DNA from: Terrimesophilobacter sp044508495
GTDB lineage: Bacteria; Actinomycetota; Actinomycetes; Actinomycetales; Microbacteriaceae
Direction of reading: 5' to 3'
Assembly (NCBI GenBank): GCA_044508495.1
Contig: JBIQHP010000072.1
Coordinates: forward strand, 1-10,520
DNA length: 10,520 nucleotides
Shown: piece after piece, positions 5,645 to 10,520 of the stretch
How the letters are laid out: each line of letters starts with the position of its first letter
How positions within the stretch are numbered: the first letter of the stretch is position 1
Notes under the pieces: generated by a model
What the model saw: only the letters and a program-made list of their open reading frames with translations
Told to the model about the DNA's origin: nothing
Database searches by the model: none
Translations under genes and position numbers: made by a program

Positions 5645-5708
5645 TCAAAGCAAGCTGGAGGAGCTACTTCGCCTTTTCGAGTATTTCGACGAGCCTCCAG
5701 CGCTTTGA
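5645..5708 (-). other. Long inverted repeat across the rpsQ stop codon (S10/spc boundary)
   Basis: GCTGGAGG (5654-5661) pairs with CCTCCAGC (5694-5701), and TCAAAGC (5645-5651) pairs with GCTTTGA (5702-5708), with only a 2-nt bulge (5652-5653). The total is 15 base pairs around a 32-nt loop holding the rpsQ stop codon. Within the loop TCGA/TCGA could form a short inner stem. The transcript continues GAAAATGTAAAGG, so there is no T-run of a standard terminator. Candidate roles are RNase III processing, partial termination, or control of rplN translation. Confidence 0.6.
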
Positions 5709-5957
5709 TGCGCTGAGCGGACGGGTCTCGCTGATGACGACGAGGTCGCCGATGCCAGCCGAGTTGGCCTCGTCGTGCGCCTTGACCTTCGAGGTGCGGC
5801 GGATGACCTTCCCGTACAGCGGGTGCTTCACGCGGTCCTCGACCTCGACGACGATGGTCTTGTCCATCTTGTCGCTCGACACGTAGCCGCGCCGGGTCTT
5901 GCGGTACCCGCGCTCGAGCGCGGGCGCCTCGGCGGCCTGTTCTGCGGTCTTAGCCAT
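5664..5957 (-). CDS. rpsQ: 30S ribosomal protein S17
   Basis: S17 is a primary 16S rRNA binder with an OB fold. It is 97 residues against about 84 in E. coli; the extra part is the N-terminal AKTAEQAAEAPALERGY. The core includes YRKTRRGYVSSDKMDKTIVV, the RVKHPLYGKVIRRTSKVKAHDE loop and the C-terminal GDLVVISETRPLSASKRWRL. The ATG at 5957 shares one base with the rpmC TGA, and AGAGGAGG lies upstream within rpmC. The last codons include TCA, AGG and ATA, rare here, and overlap the inverted repeat at 5645-5708. It is the last gene of the S10-type block. Confidence 0.98.
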   Translation of the reverse strand: MAKTAEQAAEAPALERGYRKTRRGYVSSDKMDKTIVVEVEDRVKHPLYGKVIRRTSKVKAHDEANSAGIGDLVVISETRPLSASKRWRLVEILEKAK

Positions 5958-6286
5958 CAGCTGGCCTCCTCTGTCGTCTCGGCGTCGGACTCGGCAGGCG
6001 CCTCATCCTTCGTCGTCTTCTTCTTCGTCTTGGGCGCCGCCGCGGGGGACTCGACCGGAGCCGGCGTCGCACGGATGCCGAGCTCGCGCTCGCGGATGAC
6101 CGTGTAGATCCTCGCGATGTCGCGCTTCACGGCGCGCAGGCGGCCGTGGCTCTCGAGCTGGCCGGTCGCCGACTGGAAGCGCAGGTTGAACAGCTCCTCC
6201 TTGGCCTTCTTGAGTTCGTCGACGAGACGCTCGTCCTCGAAGGTGTCGAGCTCGTCGGGGCGAAGCTCCTTGGAACCGATCGCCAT
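5957..6286 (-). CDS. rpmC: 50S ribosomal protein L29 with charged C-terminal tail
   Basis: L29 sits beside L23 at the tunnel exit, where it adjoins the docking area for SRP and trigger factor. The conserved core (about residues 3-70) is the two-helix hairpin: LRPDELDTFEDERLVDELKK, then KEELFNLRFQSATGQLESHG and the RLRAVKRDIARIYTVIRERE helix. The protein is 109 residues; L29 is usually 60-75, and the extra roughly 38 residues are Pro/Ala then Lys/Thr then Asp/Glu (APKTKKKTTKDEAPAESDAE). The ATG at 6286 shares one base with the rplP TAA and has GAGGAGGG upstream. Longer readings in this frame run into rplP and are shadows. Confidence 0.97.
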   Translation of the reverse strand: MAIGSKELRPDELDTFEDERLVDELKKAKEELFNLRFQSATGQLESHGRLRAVKRDIARIYTVIRERELGIRATPAPVESPAAAPKTKKKTTKDEAPAESDAETTEEAS

Positions 6287-6705
6287 TATGCGTCGCCCTC
6301 CTCGCGCTTGATGATGCGTGCCTTGAGCGGCAGCTTGTGGATGGCTCGCGTGAGCGCCTCGCGGGCGATGGTCTCGTTGACCCCGCTCAGCTCGAACAGC
6401 ACGCGTCCCGGCTTGACGTTCGCGACCCACCACTCGGGCGAGCCCTTGCCCGAGCCCATGCGGGTCTCGGCCGGCTTCTTCGTGATCGGACGGTCCGGGA
6501 AGATGTTGATCCAGACCTTTCCGCCGCGCTTGATGTGGCGGGTCATCGCGATACGGGCGGCCTCGATCTGACGGTTCGTGACGTACGCCGGCGTGATCGC
6601 CTGGATGCCGAACTCGCCGAACGACACCTTCGTGCCACCGGTGGCCTGGCCGCTGCGGCCGGGGTGGTGCTGCTTGCGGTGCTTGACCTTACGTGGAATC
6701 AGCAT
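6286..6705 (-). CDS. rplP: 50S ribosomal protein L16
   Basis: L16 organises the A-site region of the large subunit. The true protein is 139 residues, starting MLIPRKVKHRKQHHPGRSGQ at the ATG at 6705, 2 nt after the rpsC TAG. The frame stays open well upstream, but that part lies inside rpsC and rplV and has no L16 similarity. Conserved motifs are FGEFGIQAITPAYVTNRQIE, the RGGKVWINIFPDRPITKKPA stretch and ETRMGSGKGSPEWWVANVKP. The last of these holds the Arg corresponding to the residue hydroxylated in E. coli L16 (by-eye assignment). A weak AGAGG lies about 9 nt upstream of the start. Length matches the family. Confidence 0.98.
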   Translation of the reverse strand: MLIPRKVKHRKQHHPGRSGQATGGTKVSFGEFGIQAITPAYVTNRQIEAARIAMTRHIKRGGKVWINIFPDRPITKKPAETRMGSGKGSPEWWVANVKPGRVLFELSGVNETIAREALTRAIHKLPLKARIIKREEGDA

Positions 6706-6707
6706 GT

Positions 6708-7469
6708 CTAGGCCTCTGCTCCTACGGCCGCGGGAGCGGCATCCGTGCGGGGACCGCGGCGCGGGCGGTCGCCGTCGCGGCGCTCGGGGCGCTGGGACTT
6801 GGCGGCGGCCTGCTCGCGGGCGAGCTCGCGGTTCGTGATGTCGCCCTTGTAGATCCAGACCTTCACGCCGATGCGGCCGAAGGTCGTGCGGGCCTCGTAG
6901 AAGCCATAGTCGATGTTCGCGCGCAGCGTGTGCAGCGGAACCCGGCCCTCGCGGTAGAACTCGGACCGGCTCATCTCCGCGCCGCCGAGGCGCCCGGAGA
7001 CCTGGATGCGCACACCCTTCGCTCCGGCGCGCTGGGCGCCCTGGAGGCCCTTGCGCATCGCGCGACGGAACGCGACGCGCGCGCTCAGCTGCTCGGCGAT
7101 GCCCTGGGCGACGAGTTGCGCCTCGGCCTCGGGGTTCTTGACCTCGAGGATGTTGAGCTGGATCTGCTTCGCCGTGAGCTTCTCGAGGTCGGTGCGGATG
7201 CGCTCCGCCTCCGCACCCCGGCGACCGATGACGATGCCGGGACGCGCAGTGTGGATGTCGACGCGAACGCGGTCGCGCGTGCGCTCGATCTCGATGCGGG
7301 CGACGCCGGCACGGTCGAGGCTCGTCTTGAGCAGGTTGCGGATCTTGACGTCCTCGGCCACGAAGTCGCTGTAGCGCTGGCCGGGCTTGGTCGAGTCGGA
7401 GAACCAGCGCGACACGTGATCGGTCGTGATCCCGAGCCGGAACCCGTACGGATTGACTTTCTGTCCCAT
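6708..7469 (-). CDS. rpsC: 30S ribosomal protein S3
   Basis: S3 lies at the mRNA entry tunnel and takes part in mRNA unwinding with S4 and S5. The 253-residue protein begins MGQKVNPYGFRLGITTDHVS and RWFSDSTKPGQRYSDFVAED. It has a type II KH domain (about residues 38-110) with an intact GxxG loop, G82-R-R-G85. The C-terminal domain includes GLQGAQRAGAKGVRIQVSGR and GAEMSRSEFYREGRVPLHTL. From about residue 221 it ends in an Arg/Ala/Pro-rich tail, slightly longer than in E. coli (233 residues). The ATG at 7469 overlaps the rplV TAA by 1 nt; GGGAAGAAG upstream can serve as ribosome binding site. Confidence 0.98.
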   Translation of the reverse strand: MGQKVNPYGFRLGITTDHVSRWFSDSTKPGQRYSDFVAEDVKIRNLLKTSLDRAGVARIEIERTRDRVRVDIHTARPGIVIGRRGAEAERIRTDLEKLTAKQIQLNILEVKNPEAEAQLVAQGIAEQLSARVAFRRAMRKGLQGAQRAGAKGVRIQVSGRLGGAEMSRSEFYREGRVPLHTLRANIDYGFYEARTTFGRIGVKVWIYKGDITNRELAREQAAAKSQRPERRDGDRPRRGPRTDAAPAAVGAEA

Positions 7470-7864
7470 TACTTCTTCCCTGCCTTCTTCGAGGCCTGCT
7501 CGACGTGGGCATCGGTCGGGGTCGAGAGCACGACCGTGATGTGGCTCGTGCGCTTGAGGATCTGGAACGCGCGCCCCTGGGCACGCGGCTGGAACCGCTT
7601 GAGGGTCGCGCCCTCGTCGACGAAGGCCCTCGTGACGAAGAGGTCCTGCTCGTCGAGGTAGCTGTTCTCGCTGTCGGCCTTGACGCGAGCGTTGGCCATG
7701 GCCGAGGCGACGAGCTTGTAGACCGGCTCGCTCGCCCCCTGCGGTGCGAACTTCAGGATGGCCAGCGCCTCGGCGGCCTGCTTGCCGCGGATCATGTCGA
7801 CGACACGACGAGCCTTCTGAGGCGTCACGCGGATGTGTCGCACGCGGGCGATCGACTCCACCAT
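7469..7864 (-). CDS. rplV: 50S ribosomal protein L22
   Basis: L22 lines the peptide exit tunnel; its long beta-hairpin reaches the constriction and is a known site of macrolide-resistance mutations. It is 131 residues, with a short Lys-rich C-terminal extension (QASKKAGKK). Conserved segments are RHIRVTPQKARRVVDMIRGK, EPVYKLVASAMANA and the hairpin region RAFVDEGATLKRFQPRAQGR followed by KRTSHITVVL. No insertion or deletion is evident in the hairpin. The ATG at 7864 follows a strong GAAGGAGG in the 25-nt spacer after rpsS. Confidence 0.98.
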   Translation of the reverse strand: MVESIARVRHIRVTPQKARRVVDMIRGKQAAEALAILKFAPQGASEPVYKLVASAMANARVKADSENSYLDEQDLFVTRAFVDEGATLKRFQPRAQGRAFQILKRTSHITVVLSTPTDAHVEQASKKAGKK

Positions 7865-7889
7865 TTCTCTTCCTCCTTCACGCCCCGCG

Positions 7890-8171
7890 TCAGCGGCGGC
7901 GGCCCTTCTTGTCGTCCTTCACGTGGCCGCGGAAGGTCCGGGTCGGGGCGAACTCGCCCAGCTTGTGGCCGACCATGGTCTCGGTGACGAACACCGGGAT
8001 GTGCTTGCGCCCGTCGTGGACGGCGATCGTGTGACCGAGCATCGCCGGGACGATCATCGAGCGGCGCGACCAGGTCTTGATCACGTTCTTGCTCTTGGCC
8101 GTGTTCTGGTCGACGACCTTGCGAAGCAGGTGGTCGTCGACGAAGGGGCCCTTCTTGAGACTGCGTGGCAT
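7890..8171 (-). CDS. rpsS: 30S ribosomal protein S19
   Basis: S19 is in the head of the small subunit and forms intersubunit bridges with L5. It is 93 residues, the typical actinobacterial length. It starts MPRSLKKGPFVDDHLLRKVV and contains KTWSRRSMIVPAMLGHTIAV, HDGRKHIPVFVTETMVGHKL and GEFAPTRTFRGHV, all family signatures. The ATG at 8171 is 12 nt after the rplB stop, with TAGGAGAG as ribosome binding site. It precedes rplV by 25 nt. Confidence 0.98.
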   Translation of the reverse strand: MPRSLKKGPFVDDHLLRKVVDQNTAKSKNVIKTWSRRSMIVPAMLGHTIAVHDGRKHIPVFVTETMVGHKLGEFAPTRTFRGHVKDDKKGRRR

Positions 8172-8183
8172 CTTCTGACTCTC

Positions 8184-9023
<840 letters not shown>

Positions 9024-9040
9024 GATGTATCCCTTGCGCC

Positions 9041-9340
9041 CTAGCCGACAGCCGTGAAGATGTCGATCGAACCGGACTTGAGCGTGACGATGGCGCGCTT
9101 GGTGTCCTTGCGCTTGCCGATGCCGAAACGGGTCCGGCGCGTCTTGCCCTTCTTGTTGAGGGTGTTGATGGAGGCGACCTTGACGTTGAAGATCTTCTCG
9201 ATCGCGAGCTTGATCTCGGTCTTGTTCGAGCGCGGGTCCACCTCGAAGGTGTACTTGCCCTGGTCGATGAGGCCGTAGCTCTTCTCGGAGACGACGGGCG
9301 ACAGGATCACGTCGCGGGGGTCCTTGAATGTGACGCTCAT
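9041..9340 (-). CDS. rplW: 50S ribosomal protein L23
   Basis: L23 is at the tunnel exit and is the docking site for trigger factor and SRP. It is 99 residues, normal for the family. Motifs are DVILSPVVSEKSYGLID (with the VSEK stretch whose Glu contacts trigger factor in E. coli), KYTFEVDPRSNKTEIKLAIE and IFNVKVASINTLNKKGKTRR. The ATG at 9340 overlaps the rplD TGA as ATGA (4 nt), implying coupled translation. Confidence 0.98.
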   Translation of the reverse strand: MSVTFKDPRDVILSPVVSEKSYGLIDQGKYTFEVDPRSNKTEIKLAIEKIFNVKVASINTLNKKGKTRRTRFGIGKRKDTKRAIVTLKSGSIDIFTAVG

Positions 9341-10020
9341 GCGCTGGCCTCCTCGGTGGTCTTGCGGTTCACAAACGAGTCGAAGGCGCCCTTGGTGAAG
9401 ACGATGTCGTCGCTCACGAGCACGTCATAGGCGTTGAGCTGGTCGAACGGCAGCACGTGCACGGTCGGGATGTTGCGGACGCTCTTGTAGCTGAGCTCGT
9501 CGCTGCGCTCGAGCACCACGAGAACGTGCTTGCTCGTGGCGATGTCCGCGAGGAGCGCGACGACGGCCTTCGTGGACGGGGCATCCCCGACCGAGAGGGA
9601 GTCGACGACGTGGATGCGGCCGCCGCGAGCGCGGTCGGAGAGAGCGCCGAGGAGCGCCGCCGCGATCATCTTCTTCGGGGTCCGCTGCGCGTAGTCGCGC
9701 GGGTGCGGTCCGTGGACGATGCCGCCGCCCGTCATCTGCGGAGCGCGGATCGAGCCCTGGCGGGCGCGTCCGGTCCCCTTCTGCTTGAACGGCTTGCGGC
9801 CCGCGCCGGAGACCTCGCCGCGGCGCAGCGTGTTGTGCGTCCCCTGGCGTGCCGCCGCGCGCTGGGCGACGACGACCTGGTGGATGAGCGGGACGTTGGT
9901 CTGGACGTCGAAGACCTCGGCGGGCAGGTCGACCGAGCCGACCTTCTTGCCCTTGGCGTCGATGACGTCGAGCTGCGTGACGTCGAGCTGCGTCGCGTCG
10001 CGTGTCGTTGCGTCGGCCAT
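9337..10020 (-). CDS. rplD: 50S ribosomal protein L4
   Basis: L4 binds 23S rRNA and sends a loop into the exit tunnel; in E. coli it also represses its own S10 operon, acting upstream of rpsJ, which lies outside this window. It is 227 residues. The tunnel loop is intact (KPFKQKGTGRARQGSIRAPQ, about residues 76-95), a region linked to macrolide resistance. The N terminus MADATTRDATQLDVTQLDVI has the pentapeptide TQLDV twice, from an exact 15-nt tandem duplication (9964-9993). The core begins near DAKGKKVGSVDLPAEVFDV. The ATG at 10020 follows the rplC TAG by 3 nt and has GAAGGAGG upstream, a strong site inside the end of rplC. Confidence 0.98.
   Translation of the reverse strand: MADATTRDATQLDVTQLDVIDAKGKKVGSVDLPAEVFDVQTNVPLIHQVVVAQRAAARQGTHNTLRRGEVSGAGRKPFKQKGTGRARQGSIRAPQMTGGGIVHGPHPRDYAQRTPKKMIAAALLGALSDRARGGRIHVVDSLSVGDAPSTKAVVALLADIATSKHVLVVLERSDELSYKSVRNIPTVHVLPFDQLNAYDVLVSDDIVFTKGAFDSFVNRKTTEEASA
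9964..9993 (-). repeat. Exact 15-nt tandem duplication in the rplD N-terminal region
   Basis: The plus-strand unit GACGTCGAGCTGCGT occurs at 9964-9978 and again at 9979-9993 with no mismatch, even at wobble positions. It encodes TQLDV twice (residues 10-19 of L4). It is in frame and upstream of the conserved core. Confidence 0.9.
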
Positions 10021-10023
10021 GGC

Positions 10024-10520
10024 CTAGGCCTCCTTCACTGAGGTGCGGACGAAGACGATGCGGCCACGGGCCCCGGGGACGGCGCCCTTGACGAGCAGCA
10101 GCCCCTTCTCGGCGTCGACGGCGTGAACGGTGAGACCGAGCACCGAGACGCGCTCGCCGCCCATCCGGCCGGCCATCCGCATGCCCTTGAAGACGCGGCT
10201 CGGGGTCGAGGAGGCCCCGATCGAGCCCGGCTTGCGGTGGTTGCGGTGCGAACCGTGGCTCGAGCTCACGCCCTTGAAGTTGTGGCGCTTCATGACGCCC
10301 GCGAAGCCCTTGCCCTTGGAGGTTCCGACGACATCCACGCGCTTGCCGGCCTCGAAGATGTCGACGGCGAGCTCCTGGCCGAGCGCGTAGTCCGCGGCAT
10401 CCGCCGTGCGGATCTCCGTGAGGTGGCGGCGCGGGGTGACGCCGGCCTTGGCGAAGTGGCCGGTGGCCGGCTTGTTCGCCTTGCGCGGGTCGATCTGGCC
10501 GTAGGCGATCTGCACGGCGC
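10024..10520 (-). CDS. rplC: 50S ribosomal protein L3 (5' end cut off by the window edge)
   Basis: L3 is an early assembly protein whose extension reaches the peptidyl-transferase centre. The last 164 codons are visible of roughly 215; the frame is open to the window edge and the real start lies outside. The GTG at 10515 is internal and not the start. Visible motifs are VGTSKGKGFAGVMKRHNFKG, the loop SHGSHRNHRKPGSIGASSTP, and the C-terminal GMRMAGRMGGERVSVLGL. By eye, the Gln that PrmB methylates in the E. coli loop seems absent here, as I would expect in actinobacteria. The TAG stop lies within a GGCCTAGGCC palindrome just before rplD. It should follow rpsJ, which is not in the window. Confidence 0.97.
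   Translation of the reverse strand, partial: AVQIAYGQIDPRKANKPATGHFAKAGVTPRRHLTEIRTADAADYALGQELAVDIFEAGKRVDVVGTSKGKGFAGVMKRHNFKGVSSSHGSHRNHRKPGSIGASSTPSRVFKGMRMAGRMGGERVSVLGLTVHAVDAEKGLLLVKGAVPGARGRIVFVRTSVKEA

Noticed and set aside
5626..5663. A sigma-70-type promoter for the spc block between rpsQ and rplN
   Set aside because: The spacer is AT-richer, but I could not find a -35 and -10 pair at proper spacing; a promoter inside rpsQ cannot be excluded.
6286..7584. 432-codon minus-strand frame ending in L16 as a possible fusion protein
   Set aside because: Only the last 139 codons are L16; the upstream part is out of frame with rpsC and rplV and reads as Arg/His/Pro-rich shadow.

Overview
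This window is a stretch of bacterial chromosome carrying an almost uninterrupted ribosomal-protein cluster, all on the minus strand. The DNA is GC-rich and wobble positions are mostly G or C. Several traits point to a high-GC actinobacterium, most likely of the Microbacteriaceae: the sequences of S3, S5, L22 and L15, long Ala/Lys/Pro/Glu tails on several proteins, and no S14 gene between rplE and rpsH. The family placement is inference; the gene identities are secure.

Layout in transcription order, right to left. S10-type block: rplC (5' end cut by the window edge), rplD, rplW, rplB, rpsS, rplV, rpsC, rplP, rpmC, rpsQ. spc-type block: rplN, rplX, rplE, rpsH, rplF, rplR, rpsE, rpmD, rplO, then secY (3' end cut by the left edge). 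Eight junctions overlap by 1 or 4 nt (stop and start codons interlocked), and most others are 2-40 nt apart. Only two gaps approach 100 nt: rplE-rpsH (94 nt, where many bacteria carry rpsN) and rplO-secY (108 nt). No stretch over 300 nt lacks a gene, and I see no tRNA, rRNA, mobile element, CRISPR or phage sequence. Open frames on the plus strand are shadows of GC-rich codon usage.

Together the genes supply large- and small-subunit proteins of one ribosome and the core of the Sec translocon. The tight spacing implies one polycistronic, translationally coupled mRNA, or two (S10 and spc) that may run together.

No wholly new system is evident. The structure not explained by the genes lies in RNA-level signals at junctions: a 15-bp bulged inverted repeat across the rpsQ stop codon at the S10/spc boundary; hairpins in the rplO-secY gap, two of which exclude each other; a hairpin built partly from rare codons early in secY; a small hairpin with a Shine-Dalgarno-like loop just before rplE; and a 13-nt tandem repeat after rplE that puts stop codons in all three frames. 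Other oddities are a 123-residue Lys/Ala/Pro tail on L15, an acidic tail on S5, a charged tail on L29 and an exact 15-nt duplication in rplD.
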